This document shows positions 46,711 to 55,001 of a stretch of 64,000 bases of DNA, piece after piece. Positions within the stretch are counted from its first letter, which is position 1; each line of letters begins with the position of its first letter. Position numbers and translations under genes: made by a program. Origin of the DNA: Pseudoduganella ginsengisoli (GTDB lineage Bacteria > Pseudomonadota > Gammaproteobacteria > Burkholderiales > Burkholderiaceae_D); assembly GCF_009720865.1 (NCBI RefSeq), contig NZ_WNLA01000006.1, positions 238,756 through 302,755 of the forward strand, written 5' to 3'. The notes beneath the pieces were generated by a model that saw nothing but the letters and a program-made list of their open reading frames with translations, searched no databases and had not been told where the DNA came from.

Positions 46711-48051
46711 TTATGAAATGCTTGTGACAGTAGGAAATTCCACCCGCACTTGCAATCCGCCCAAGCGGGGCGACTGGTCCAGTACCAGCGTGGCGCCATG
46801 GCGTTCCGCAATGGCTTTGATGATCGCCAGTCCCAGGCCACTGCCGCCGGCCGGACTGCCCGGCACGCGGTAAAAGCGGCTGAACACGCGTTCCCGTTCT
46901 TCCGGTGGAATGCCGGGGCCGCTGTCTTCCACACACAGCACGGCTTTGCCTTCATGCTGGCGCACTTCCACGTCGACCGTACCGCCGGACGGCGTGTATT
47001 TGATGGCGTTGTCGACCAGGTTGCGCAGCAAGATCAGCAGCGCATCGCCCTGCCCCGCCACGACGGCATCTTCCGCATGGTGCAAGCCCAGGTCGATGCC
47101 CCGTGTTTGCGCAATGCCGGCCAGATCCCCCAAGGTGCGGCGCGCCAGGTCGGCCAGGTTGACGTCGTCTTTCTTGAATTCGCTGTCCGCTTCCTGCCGT
47201 GCCAGCACCAGCAATTGTTCGACCAGCCGTGTGGCGCGCTCAATGCCTGACGTCAGCCGGCCCACGGCCACGGCGCGCGCTTCCGCGCTGTCGGCGCGCT
47301 CCAGGCTCAACACCTGCAACTTCAACGCCGCCAGCGGCGTGCGCAATTCATGGGCCGCATCGGCAACGAAATGCTGCTGTGCTTCAAACGCGGTTTTCAC
47401 GCGGCCAAACAGCAAATTCAATTCCTGCACCAGCGGCTGCACTTCATCCGGCAAGCCGGCTTCCGACACGGGCGACAAATCGTCAGCCTGGCGCGCCGCC
47501 ACTTGCTTGCGCACGCGCGACACCGGCGCCAGTGAACCACTGACCACCCACCACACGACCAGCATCAGCAAGGGCGCCATCATGGCAATCGGCGCCACCG
47601 TGCGCAGCGCGAGCGCGCCTGCCATGCGCTGGCGCACTTTCATGTCTTGCGCAATTTGCACGGTCTGGTTATTGGTCTGGATGGAAAACACGCGGTATGT
47701 GGCGCCCCGCACGCGCACATTGGAAAAACCCAGCACGGCGCGCTGCGGCAATTCCGCGCGCGACAGCGAACGGAACACCTGGACACCGTCCGGCGTCCAC
47801 ACTTGCACCACCATGTCGTCGTTGTCGGCCGCGTCGCCCTGGCCATACTGGTTCGCCATCGGCGCACCGGAGCGCAGCGACAGCGCCATTTGCTGCATGT
47901 GGTAATCGAAGATTTCATCCGCATCGCTGCGGGCGCTACGGTATGCGATGACAGCTTGCGCCATGGCCGCCAGCACGATGGCCGCCAGCAAAAACCACAG
48001 CAGGCGGCCGCGCAGCGAATGCGTGACAGGCAACTCAGGCAGTTTCATCAA
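46711..48051 (-). CDS. QseC-like sensor histidine kinase
   Basis: A 446-residue membrane kinase. There are two membrane spans (about 17-36 and 155-175), between them a periplasmic sensor with DEIFDYHMQQMALSLRSG (the 2CSK_N pattern of QseC/PmrB-like kinases). HAMP-like linker residues are about 176-230. The phospho-accepting His is in HFVADAAHELRTPLAALKL. The ATP-binding lid is GPGIPPEERERVFSRFYR and GGSGLGLAIIKAIAERHGA. The start overlaps the response-regulator stop by 4 nt. The signal is unknown. Confidence 0.93.
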   Translation of the reverse strand: MMKLPELPVTHSLRGRLLWFLLAAIVLAAMAQAVIAYRSARSDADEIFDYHMQQMALSLRSGAPMANQYGQGDAADNDDMVVQVWTPDGVQVFRSLSRAELPQRAVLGFSNVRVRGATYRVFSIQTNNQTVQIAQDMKVRQRMAGALALRTVAPIAMMAPLLMLVVWWVVSGSLAPVSRVRKQVAARQADDLSPVSEAGLPDEVQPLVQELNLLFGRVKTAFEAQQHFVADAAHELRTPLAALKLQVLSLERADSAEARAVAVGRLTSGIERATRLVEQLLVLARQEADSEFKKDDVNLADLARRTLGDLAGIAQTRGIDLGLHHAEDAVVAGQGDALLILLRNLVDNAIKYTPSGGTVDVEVRQHEGKAVLCVEDSGPGIPPEERERVFSRFYRVPGSPAGGSGLGLAIIKAIAERHGATLVLDQSPRLGGLQVRVEFPTVTSIS

Positions 48052-48707
48052 TTCTTCGGCACCATGTAGCCCAAGCCGCGCACGTTCTGGATCAACTCGC
48101 TGCCGAGCTTTTTACGCAAGCCGTGGATATACACTTCCACGGCATTGCTGTTGACTTCATCTTTCCAGCTATACAGCTTTTCTTCCAGCTGGGCCCGCGA
48201 CAGCACGATGCCGGGACGCGCAATCAGCGCTTCCAGCACGGCCCATTCGCGGGCAGACAAATTCACGGGCTGGCCATTGGCAATGACTTCCCGCGTTTGC
48301 GGATTGACGGACACGCCCTTGTGTTCAAACACGGGTTCCGCGCGGCCCGCCGAGCGGCGCAGCAAGGCGCGAATGCGGGCCAGTAATTCATCCAGGTCGT
48401 ATGGTTTTAATACATAGTCGTCCGCGCCCGCATCCAGGCCGGCAATGCGCTGGTCAACCGCATCGCGGGCCGTGGCCACCAGCACTGGCGTCAATTCTTT
48501 GCGCGCCCGCATTGAACGCAATACTTCCAGACCATCCTTGCGGGGTAAACCCAGGTCCAGCAACACGAGGTCATAGGTTTGCGTCTGCAGGGCCGTGTCC
48601 GCCATATCGCCATCTTTGACCCAGTCGACTGCGTAGTGCTCGGCCCGTAACAGGTCGAGCACTACTTCACCGATCATCGTGTCATCTTCCACCAGCAATA
48701 GCCGCAT
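48048..48707 (-). CDS. OmpR-family response regulator
   Basis: A 219-residue DNA-binding regulator. The receiver domain (1-115) begins MRLLLVEDDTMIGEVVLDLL; the phospho-accepting Asp is in YDLVLLDLGLPRKDGLEVL, and the conserved Lys is in GADDYVLKPYDLDEL. The winged-helix domain (about 125-219) ends with NAVEVYIHGLRKKLGSELI and VRGLGYMVP. QseB/PmrA-type regulators look like this. It is co-transcribed with the kinase gene, which overlaps it by 4 nt. The degQ-like gene lies upstream on the same strand, separated by 99 nt that hold a palindromic repeat. Confidence 0.94.
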   Translation of the reverse strand: MRLLLVEDDTMIGEVVLDLLRAEHYAVDWVKDGDMADTALQTQTYDLVLLDLGLPRKDGLEVLRSMRARKELTPVLVATARDAVDQRIAGLDAGADDYVLKPYDLDELLARIRALLRRSAGRAEPVFEHKGVSVNPQTREVIANGQPVNLSAREWAVLEALIARPGIVLSRAQLEEKLYSWKDEVNSNAVEVYIHGLRKKLGSELIQNVRGLGYMVPKN

Positions 48708-48730
48708 GGTTTTATCCTTTCTGTTTTTAT

Positions 48731-48797
48731 TGTAGGGTCGGCACTACCGGTATGCATGCAATGGCGGATTACGCGCTCCGCGCTAATCCGCCCTACA
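48731..48797. repeat. REP-like palindromic intergenic element
   Basis: The core GGCGGATTA-CGCG (48763-48775) pairs with CGCG-C-TAATCCGCC (48779-48792) around a CTC loop with one bulge. The outer TGTAGGG (48731-48737) and CCCTACA (48791-48797) are also inverted. This resembles the widespread TAGGGCGGATTA...TAATCCGCC family of small palindromic repeats. It sits between the degQ-like gene and the two-component genes. Confidence 0.75.
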
Positions 48798-48806
48798 GTC
48801 ACAGCT

Positions 48807-50315
48807 TTAACCGATCCGCACAGGAATGAATATTTTGTCATCCCCGCGCTGGATCAGCAAGGCAACGGACTTATCGGACTTCGCCATCAATTCGCGCACC
48901 TGCTCCAGCGAATTCACAGGGCGGCCATTGACGGACAACAACACATCGCCCGGTTCCACACCGGCAAACGCGGCGGCGCCGGATGCCTGTTCGACCAGCA
49001 AACCAGACTGGATGCCGGACTGGCGTTTTTCCAGCGGATCCAGCGGACGCAGCGCCAGGCCCAGCTTCACTTTGCCTGAGGCGCCATCGCTGGCGCGCGC
49101 CACATCGGCGACCTTATCCATTGCATTGCCCAGCTTGCCGCTCAATTCAATGGATTTACCCTGGCGCCAGACTTCCAGGCTGACTTTGTCGCCCGGCATG
49201 GCCAAGCCAACGATGGCTGGCAAGTCAGCTGACGCGACAATCTTTTGGCCATTGACTTTGCGGATTACGTCGCCCGCTTTCAAGCCCAGCTTGTCGGCAG
49301 GACCGCCCGGCTCCACGTTCGCCACCAGCGCGCCTTCCGGCGTGGCCAGGTTAAACGAGTCAGCGAAGCTCTGGTTGACTTCCTGCACGGAAACACCCAG
49401 CTTGGCATGCGACACCTTGCCTGTCGAAACAATCTGGTCTTTGATCTTGGTGGCCACGTCAATCGGGATCGCGAACGACAAACCCTGGTAGCCCCCCGTC
49501 TGGCTGTAAATCTGCGAGTTAATGCCGATCACTTCACCGCGCGTATTGAACAGCGGGCCGCCCGAGTTGCCGGGGTTGACTGCCACGTCGGTCTGGATGA
49601 ACGGCACATAGCTGTCATCCGGCAGCGAGCGGCCCTTGGCGCTGACGACACCAGCCGTCACCGTGCTTTCCAGGCCGTATGGCGAACCGATTGCCAGCAC
49701 CCACTCGCCGACTTTCAAGTCAGACGTGCGGCCCAGCGGCGCCACGGGCAAGTTTTTTGCATCGATCTTCAGCACCGCCACGTCGGTTTTCGGATCGGAA
49801 CCCAATACCTTGGCGCGGAATTCGCGGCGGTCGGTCAGCTTGACCGTCACTTCGCTGGCGTCGCGCACCACGTGGGCGTTGGTCAGGATCACGCCGTCAG
49901 CGCTGATGATGAAGCCGGAACCGACGCCATGGACCGGCATCGGGCGTTCGCCGCGCGGCTGGCCTTGCTGGAAGCGGCGGAAGAATTCATAAAACGGATC
50001 GTCGCCAAACGGATCGCGGCCACGCTGGTCATAACCGGCAGTTTTCGTGGTGCCGGTGACGCTGATGTTGACCACGGCAGGCCCGTTGCGTTCAGCGATG
50101 ACGCTGAAGTCCGGCATGGCAATCATGGGGGCGGCGACAGGAACGCCTGCCGGCACATTGGCAGCCGGCGCCGAAGCCGAAGCCGGTGCCGGAACCGGCA
50201 CGGCGCCGGCATGATTCTGTTGAACGACGACGGCTCCACCTGCGCCCAAGGCTCCGAGTACGGCCAGGGCCAGAACACCACGCTTGATCGTTTTGGAAAC
50301 AGGTTGGTTTTGCAT
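48807..50315 (-). CDS. DegQ/MucD-type periplasmic serine protease and chaperone
   Basis: A 502-residue HtrA-family protease. The start MQNQPVSKTIKRGVLALAVL is preceded by GGAG; a start 39 nt upstream is unlikely. An N-terminal signal or anchor (about 12-35) is followed by an Ala/Pro linker. The catalytic triad is in GVILTNAHVVRDASEV (His), TDVAVLKIDAKNLPV (Asp) and VNPGNSGGPLFNTRGE (Ser). Two PDZ domains follow (about 300-395 and 405-500; GPADKLGLKAGDVIRKVNGQ). It degrades or refolds damaged envelope proteins. Adjacent downstream genes encode a two-component system; upstream is Hsp20. Confidence 0.94.
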   Translation of the reverse strand: MQNQPVSKTIKRGVLALAVLGALGAGGAVVVQQNHAGAVPVPAPASASAPAANVPAGVPVAAPMIAMPDFSVIAERNGPAVVNISVTGTTKTAGYDQRGRDPFGDDPFYEFFRRFQQGQPRGERPMPVHGVGSGFIISADGVILTNAHVVRDASEVTVKLTDRREFRAKVLGSDPKTDVAVLKIDAKNLPVAPLGRTSDLKVGEWVLAIGSPYGLESTVTAGVVSAKGRSLPDDSYVPFIQTDVAVNPGNSGGPLFNTRGEVIGINSQIYSQTGGYQGLSFAIPIDVATKIKDQIVSTGKVSHAKLGVSVQEVNQSFADSFNLATPEGALVANVEPGGPADKLGLKAGDVIRKVNGQKIVASADLPAIVGLAMPGDKVSLEVWRQGKSIELSGKLGNAMDKVADVARASDGASGKVKLGLALRPLDPLEKRQSGIQSGLLVEQASGAAAFAGVEPGDVLLSVNGRPVNSLEQVRELMAKSDKSVALLIQRGDDKIFIPVRIG

Positions 50316-50491
50316 TGCTGCTCTCCTGGATAGAAGGATTTTCGATGTATCCAATATGAGGCAACAGACTTAGACGCCGCTTAACTTTGCTGAACTGTGG
50401 CGTTCTGCCTGCACCTCATTTGCGATGCAGGATTGACAATCAATGTGGATGCCTGGCCTGAAGGCCCTGCACCCATGTAAAAACGAATAAG

Positions 50492-50509
50492 GCCGGCAAA
50501 AGCCGGCCA
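50492..50509 (-). terminator. Intrinsic terminator of hsp20
   Basis: A 7-bp stem GGCCGGC/GCCGGCC with a 4-nt loop, followed on the minus strand by TTATTCGTTTTT. It is the third and last hairpin after the hsp20 stop codon. Confidence 0.8.
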
Positions 50510-50522
50510 TGTTGCGATGCTG

Positions 50523-50550
50523 GTACCGCGCAGCGCGCGCTGCGCGGTAC
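50523..50550. repeat. Perfect 28-bp palindrome without spacer, 3' of hsp20
   Basis: GTACCGCGCAGCGC is followed directly by its exact reverse complement. In RNA this would fold as a GC-rich hairpin 17 nt after the hsp20 stop codon. Confidence 0.9.
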
Positions 50551-50565
50551 TCCTGCTGCCAGGAG
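50550..50565. repeat. 6-bp stem-loop directly after the hsp20 stop
   Basis: CTCCTG and CAGGAG flank a CTGC loop. It abuts the 28-bp palindrome and ends one base from the stop codon, giving three hairpins in a row. Confidence 0.7.
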
Positions 50566-50566
50566 A

Positions 50567-51031
50567 TTAGGCTGCCTGGCGCTGCTCGATAGCCGCCACG
50601 TTCGAAGCTTCCACGCCATCGATAGCGATCTTGCGTGGTTTCAGGGCTTCCGGTACTTCACGCACCAGTTCGATGGTCAGCATGCCGTTATCGAACGAGG
50701 CCCCCGTGACTTTCACGTGGTTGGCCAGCTGGAAACGCTGCTCGAAGTCGCGGGCAGCGATGCCGCGGTGCAGGTAAGTGCGTTCCACGCCGTCGCGCTG
50801 TTTGCGGCCCACCACCAGCAAGGTATCGCGCTCGGAAGTGATGTCGATTTCCGAACGGTTGAAACCTGCCAGCGCCATCACGATACGGTACTGGTCTTCC
50901 GACACCAGTTCGATGTTGTATGGGGGGTAGCTGGGCTGTGCATCGCCGCGCTGGGCGTCATTGAGCATTTGTGCCAGGCGGTCGAAGCCGATAGCGGAAC
51001 GATACAGTGGAGTCAGGTCAAAAGTACGCAT
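50567..51031 (-). CDS. Small heat shock protein (Hsp20, IbpA-like)
   Basis: A 154-residue holdase of the alpha-crystallin family that keeps unfolded proteins soluble. The IbpA-type N-terminus MRTFDLTPLYRSAIGFDRL is followed by the crystallin domain (about 38-130): YPPYNIELVSEDQYRIVMAL, LVVGRKQRDGVERTYLHRGI and FEQRFQLANHVKVTGASFDN. The conserved IxI-like tail is less clear (IAIDGVEAS). A sigma-32-like promoter and a structured leader precede it, so heat induction is expected. Three hairpins follow its stop codon. Confidence 0.94.
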   Translation of the reverse strand: MRTFDLTPLYRSAIGFDRLAQMLNDAQRGDAQPSYPPYNIELVSEDQYRIVMALAGFNRSEIDITSERDTLLVVGRKQRDGVERTYLHRGIAARDFEQRFQLANHVKVTGASFDNGMLTIELVREVPEALKPRKIAIDGVEASNVAAIEQRQAA

Positions 51032-51092
51032 GATTCATATCCTTTTAAAGTTAAGCGATAAGGTCCGCCGGTCCCCTGCTGGGCAACCGGTG
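51032..51092 (-). promoter_or_regulatory. Candidate RNA thermometer in the hsp20 leader
   Basis: The roughly 60-nt leader starts with a strong hairpin (CCGGT...CCC-AGCA-GGG...ACCGG). Nearer the ATG the Shine-Dalgarno AAAAGGA faces a short complementary ACCTT upstream and a U-rich stretch. The layout recalls ROSE-type leaders of ibpA genes, but the pairing at the Shine-Dalgarno is weak, so this is tentative. Confidence 0.3.
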
Positions 51093-51098
51093 AATCCG

Positions 51099-51127
51099 AT
51101 ATACGGTTGCCCATTTACAGTTTCAAG
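51099..51127 (-). promoter_or_regulatory. Sigma-32-like heat shock promoter of hsp20
   Basis: On the minus strand a perfect CTTGAAA (-35) is followed after 14 nt by CCGTATAT, close to the sigma-32 -10 consensus CCCCATNT. The predicted start lies about 60 nt before the hsp20 ATG. Confidence 0.65.
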
Positions 51128-51234
51128 AGCTTTTTTTTCAAATTTTCTTCGGTTATTTTGCGTACACTTCGAAACATTAGAAAATTTCCCGCGTGCTACA
51201 CTGAACCTCTTTAAATCCCCTGTTTTGCCCTTAA

Positions 51235-53148
51235 ATGATGTCTTTCCGCCCTGCCGTACGCAGCCTCGTACGGACTGTACTGGCCGCCACTTCCACCACG
51301 TTCATCGCTGCCCACGCTGCCGACACCATCCCCGCTCCGGCAGACCAGCCGTATCCGGGCGCCATCGTGCTCAATGTCGATGCGTCGAACACGTCGCAGC
51401 AAATCTTCCGCATCAAGGAAAGCATTCCCGCCAAACCAGGCAAGCTAACGCTGCTGTACCCGCAATGGATACCGGCCAACCACGGCCCCAGCGGTCCGCT
51501 GAACCAGCTTGCGGGACTGAAACTGACCGTCAATGGCAAGCCGCTAACATGGGCGCGCGATCCGATCAACGTGTACGCTTTCCACATTGACGTGCCGCGC
51601 GATGCGAAGACCGTGGAAGTGGAGTACCAGTACCTGTCGCCGACCGAGCCGAACCAGGGCCGCACGACGATCACCAGCGATATCCTGGGCGTGCAGTGGC
51701 ATTCGATGACCTTGTATCCGGCCGGCTATGCGACGCGCCGCATCCAGGTGCAGGCCAGCCTGACCTTGCCGGAAGGCTGGGGCTATGCGACGGCGCTGGA
51801 TACGGCGGAACGCAAAGGCGATACCGTGCAATTCAAGCCGCTGGACCTGGAAACACTGGTGGACTCGCCGTTGTTTGCAGGCCGCTACCACCAGCGCTAT
51901 GACCTCGATCCGGGCGGCAAGCTGCCGGTGCATTTGAACGTGTTTGCCGACACGGCGGAAGCGGCGGAAGCCAGGCCGGAACAAATCGAACTGCACCGCG
52001 CCCTGGTCCAGCAAGCTTATAAGCTGTTCAACTCGCAGCATTACGCACACTACGATTTCCTGCTGGCCCTGTCGGAAGAATTCGGCGGCGTTGGCCGCGA
52101 ACACCACCAGTCCAGCGAAAACGGCGTCAAGCTGGATTACTTCACGGACTGGAACAAAACGGAATCCGTGCGCGGCTTGCTGCCCCATGAATTCACGCAT
52201 TCCTGGAACGGCAAGTTCCGCCGCCCGGCGGGCCAGAACGTATTGAACTTCAACACGCCGCTGCAAAACAATTTGCTGTGGGTGTATGAAGGCCAGACGC
52301 AATACTGGGGCCATGTGCTGTCAGCCCGTTCCGGCCTGCTCCGCCCGGAAAGCGTACGTGACATTATTGCCGCCACGGCTGCCCGCTACGACGCCATGCG
52401 CGGCCGTTCGTGGCGCCCTGTGGAAGACACCACGTATGACCCCATCATCAATGGCCGCCGTCCGCAGGGCTGGACCAGCTGGCAGCGCAGTGAAGATTAT
52501 TACAACGAAGGCGCCCTGATCTGGCTGGATGCCGACACCAAGATCCGCGAACTGTCGGGCGACACGAAATCGCTGGACAATTTCGCCCGTCATTTCTTTG
52601 GCGTTGACAATGGCAGCTATACGGCCAGCCACTACACGTTTGACGACGTCGTCAAAGCCCTCAATGCCGTCCAGCCTTACGACTGGGCCACGTTCCTGCG
52701 CACCCGCGTGGAAACTGTCGGCCCGGCGCCATTGGATGGCCTGGCGCGCGCAGGCTGGAAGCTGGTCTATACCGATACGCCAACGCCGTACCTGAAAGGC
52801 GTGGAAGAGCGCAGCAAGTCGGCGGACTTCCAGTATTCGCTGGGCTTTTCCGTCAGCAGCGAGGGCAAGATCGAAGCGCTGCAGTGGGAAGGTGTGGGCT
52901 TCCAGGCCGGCCTGGGCGGCAGCACGACTATCATGGCCGTCAATGGCACCACGTATAAAGCCGACGTCTTGCGCACTGCCGTCACGGCGGCAAAAACCTC
53001 CGGCAAACCCATCGAACTGCTGGTCAAGAAGGGCAGTAAAATCCGCACGGTCATGCTGGATTACCACGGAGGCTTGAAATATCCGCGCCTGGAACGCATC
53101 GAAGGGACGCCGGACCGCCTGCAAGCGATCCTTGCTCCGTTGAAGTAA
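51235..53148 (+). CDS. M61-family glycyl aminopeptidase-like metallopeptidase
   Basis: A 637-residue exported peptidase. The signal peptide is about residues 1-28 (ending AAHAAD). The M61 N-terminal domain (about 40-190) shows LTLLYPQWIPANHGPSGPLN. The zinc motif is LLPHEFTHSWNGKFRRPAG (HExxH) with the downstream Glu in VYEGQTQYWGHVLSARSGL. A C-terminal PDZ domain (about 510-610) contains WEGVGFQAGLGGSTTIMAVN. Such enzymes remove N-terminal glycine or alanine in the periplasm. It may start at either of two tandem ATGs. It is divergent from hsp20 across about 200 nt. Confidence 0.9.
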   Translation: MMSFRPAVRSLVRTVLAATSTTFIAAHAADTIPAPADQPYPGAIVLNVDASNTSQQIFRIKESIPAKPGKLTLLYPQWIPANHGPSGPLNQLAGLKLTVNGKPLTWARDPINVYAFHIDVPRDAKTVEVEYQYLSPTEPNQGRTTITSDILGVQWHSMTLYPAGYATRRIQVQASLTLPEGWGYATALDTAERKGDTVQFKPLDLETLVDSPLFAGRYHQRYDLDPGGKLPVHLNVFADTAEAAEARPEQIELHRALVQQAYKLFNSQHYAHYDFLLALSEEFGGVGREHHQSSENGVKLDYFTDWNKTESVRGLLPHEFTHSWNGKFRRPAGQNVLNFNTPLQNNLLWVYEGQTQYWGHVLSARSGLLRPESVRDIIAATAARYDAMRGRSWRPVEDTTYDPIINGRRPQGWTSWQRSEDYYNEGALIWLDADTKIRELSGDTKSLDNFARHFFGVDNGSYTASHYTFDDVVKALNAVQPYDWATFLRTRVETVGPAPLDGLARAGWKLVYTDTPTPYLKGVEERSKSADFQYSLGFSVSSEGKIEALQWEGVGFQAGLGGSTTIMAVNGTTYKADVLRTAVTAAKTSGKPIELLVKKGSKIRTVMLDYHGGLKYPRLERIEGTPDRLQAILAPLK

Positions 53149-53237
53149 GGCCAGGCTGCAACACCGGGCGCATTCACCATGCGGATGGTTCGCGGCTGCG
53201 GTTATACTAAAAATAACCTGCCGACCTCGAAGCACGT

Positions 53238-54182
53238 ATGGATGCGCCCACCTCTGAACAACTGCTGCTGGAAGAAAACGCCCGCTTACGGCGTGAACTC
53301 GATGCCCTGCGCCAGCAGGCGCGCATCTTCCAGGCCATCCTCGACAACGCGCCCATACTGATTTCCACCAAGGATCTGGAAGGCCGCGTGACGATGGCCA
53401 ACCGCCATTTTGAAATCCTCGACGGCTACGATGCCGCTACCTTTGTCGGCGCCAATGTCTTTGACTTGTTTCCACCCGAGATAGCCGAACAGCTGTGGCG
53501 CAATGACCGCCGCGCAGCACTGGAGCGGCGCGCCGTGCACGAAGAAGAATCCGTCTACCATTGCGACAAGACGCTGCACACGTACCTGACCACCAAGTTC
53601 CCCCTGTATGGCGAGCAAAACGAAGTCATCGCCACCTGTGCCGTATCGACGGACATCACGGAGACCCGGCAAGCGGAAAATGACAGCGTCACGGATGAAT
53701 TGACGGGCTTGAAGAACCGCCGCTACTTCAACATGCGTTTCCACGAAGAGCAAATGCGGGCGCTGCGCGACAACCGCCTGCTCTGCCTGCTGTTACTGGA
53801 TGTGGACCGTTTCAAGGAATACAACGACCATTACGGCCATCCGCAAGGCGACGCAGTATTGAAAGCGGTGGCGGCTTGCATACGCGGCGCGCTGAACCGT
53901 GGCGGCGATTTATGTTTCCGCATTGGCGGCGATGAATTCGCGTGCCTGTTCTCTGCCAGCGGCGAAGAAGAATGCCTGGCGCTGGCGCGGCAAATCCATA
54001 CGGCGATGGCCGCTTGCGCGATGGCGCATCAGGACAATCCCCCCACGGGCATGGTGACCTTGTCGAGCGGCGCCGCCTTCCTGCATCCCGGCGTTTCACT
54101 GGACCAGGATGCGCTGTACGAACTGGCGGACCAGGCACTGTACCGCGCCAAGCATCAGGGGCGTAACCGCGTGTCGACCTGA
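53238..54182 (+). CDS. PAS-GGDEF diguanylate cyclase
   Basis: A 314-residue cytoplasmic protein that would make cyclic di-GMP. A short coiled coil (about 8-35, EQLLLEENARLRRELDALRQ) leads into a PAS domain (about 35-145; ILDNAPILISTKDLEGRVTM). The GGDEF domain (about 155-314) contains DELTGLKNRRYFNMRF, LLLLDVDRFKEYNDHYGHP and an intact active site, FRIGGDEFACLF. The inhibitory I-site RxxD is present as RGGD, five residues before GGDEF, so product inhibition is likely. No membrane segment is seen. It stands alone between the M61 peptidase and a convergent hydrolase gene. Confidence 0.93.
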   Translation: MDAPTSEQLLLEENARLRRELDALRQQARIFQAILDNAPILISTKDLEGRVTMANRHFEILDGYDAATFVGANVFDLFPPEIAEQLWRNDRRAALERRAVHEEESVYHCDKTLHTYLTTKFPLYGEQNEVIATCAVSTDITETRQAENDSVTDELTGLKNRRYFNMRFHEEQMRALRDNRLLCLLLLDVDRFKEYNDHYGHPQGDAVLKAVAACIRGALNRGGDLCFRIGGDEFACLFSASGEEECLALARQIHTAMAACAMAHQDNPPTGMVTLSSGAAFLHPGVSLDQDALYELADQALYRAKHQGRNRVST

Positions 54183-54225
54183 TTCAACGCTGAATCAACG
54201 CTGATTGCCGCGCTGATTGCCGCGC

Positions 54226-54984
54226 TTATGCCAGATAGCGGCGGCTCCATGCGGCAATGACGTCCGCCACATAGGCGGTATCTTCTTTACGCGTCAGCAA
54301 ATGGTCCGCGTCATCCAGCGACACAAAACTTTTCGGATGTTTGGCCGGACCAAAAATTTCCATCGCATGGCTGAGCGGCACGGTATCGTCGCCGGGCGCA
54401 TGCATGACCAGCAGCGCCTTGCGCAGGCCGGCAATTTTGTCGCGCAGGCTATGCGTCCCCGCATCGTCGACGAATTGCTGGCGGATGCGGAATGGCCGTC
54501 CGGCCAGTTGCACGCGGGCTTCCCCTTCTTCGGCAATGCGTTCCAAGTGTTCGCTGAACGTACTGGTGGCAAAGACTGGGCTGCCGGGCGATGCAATCGT
54601 CACCACGGCTTTGGCTTCCGGTAAGTGTTCCGCCGCCGCCAGCATGGCCGTGCCGCCCAGGCTGTGGCCGATCAATAATTGCGGCGCGTTGAAATGCGTG
54701 CGCAAGTATGCTGCCGCCACCAATAAATCATCGACGTTGGTGGAAAAATTCGTGTCAGCAAAATCGCCGCCGCTGGCGCCGATGCCCGTGAAATCAAAAC
54801 GCAGCACGGCAATGCCGTGTTCCGTCAATTCCTGCGCAATGCGCCGTGCCGCCAGCACGTCTTTGCCGCAGGTGAAACAGTGCGCATACAGCGCGTAGGC
54901 ACGGGGCGCGTCATCAGGTGAATCGAGGCGCGCCGCCAGCTGGTGGCCGTGGGTGCCGGGGAAGTCATGTCGTTGGGTTCGCAT
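54226..54984 (-). CDS. Alpha/beta-hydrolase of the type found fused to OsmC domains
   Basis: A 252-residue soluble hydrolase. YALYAHCFTCGKDVLAARRI at about 31-50, VLRFDFTGIGASGGDFADTN and the nucleophile elbow LLIGHSLGGTAMLAAAEHLP are typical of the hydrolase that in many bacteria is the N-terminal half of a hydrolase-OsmC fusion. Here only the hydrolase half is present. Catalytic Asp is in LLVMHAPGDDTVPLSHAM and His in DDADHLLTRKEDTAY. It starts 17 nt after imuB on the same strand, so it may be read through from the SOS operon. The substrate is unknown. Confidence 0.87.
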   Translation of the reverse strand: MRTQRHDFPGTHGHQLAARLDSPDDAPRAYALYAHCFTCGKDVLAARRIAQELTEHGIAVLRFDFTGIGASGGDFADTNFSTNVDDLLVAAAYLRTHFNAPQLLIGHSLGGTAMLAAAEHLPEAKAVVTIASPGSPVFATSTFSEHLERIAEEGEARVQLAGRPFRIRQQFVDDAGTHSLRDKIAGLRKALLVMHAPGDDTVPLSHAMEIFGPAKHPKSFVSLDDADHLLTRKEDTAYVADVIAAWSRRYLA

Positions 54985-55001
54985 AAGCGGCAGTTTACCG
55001 T

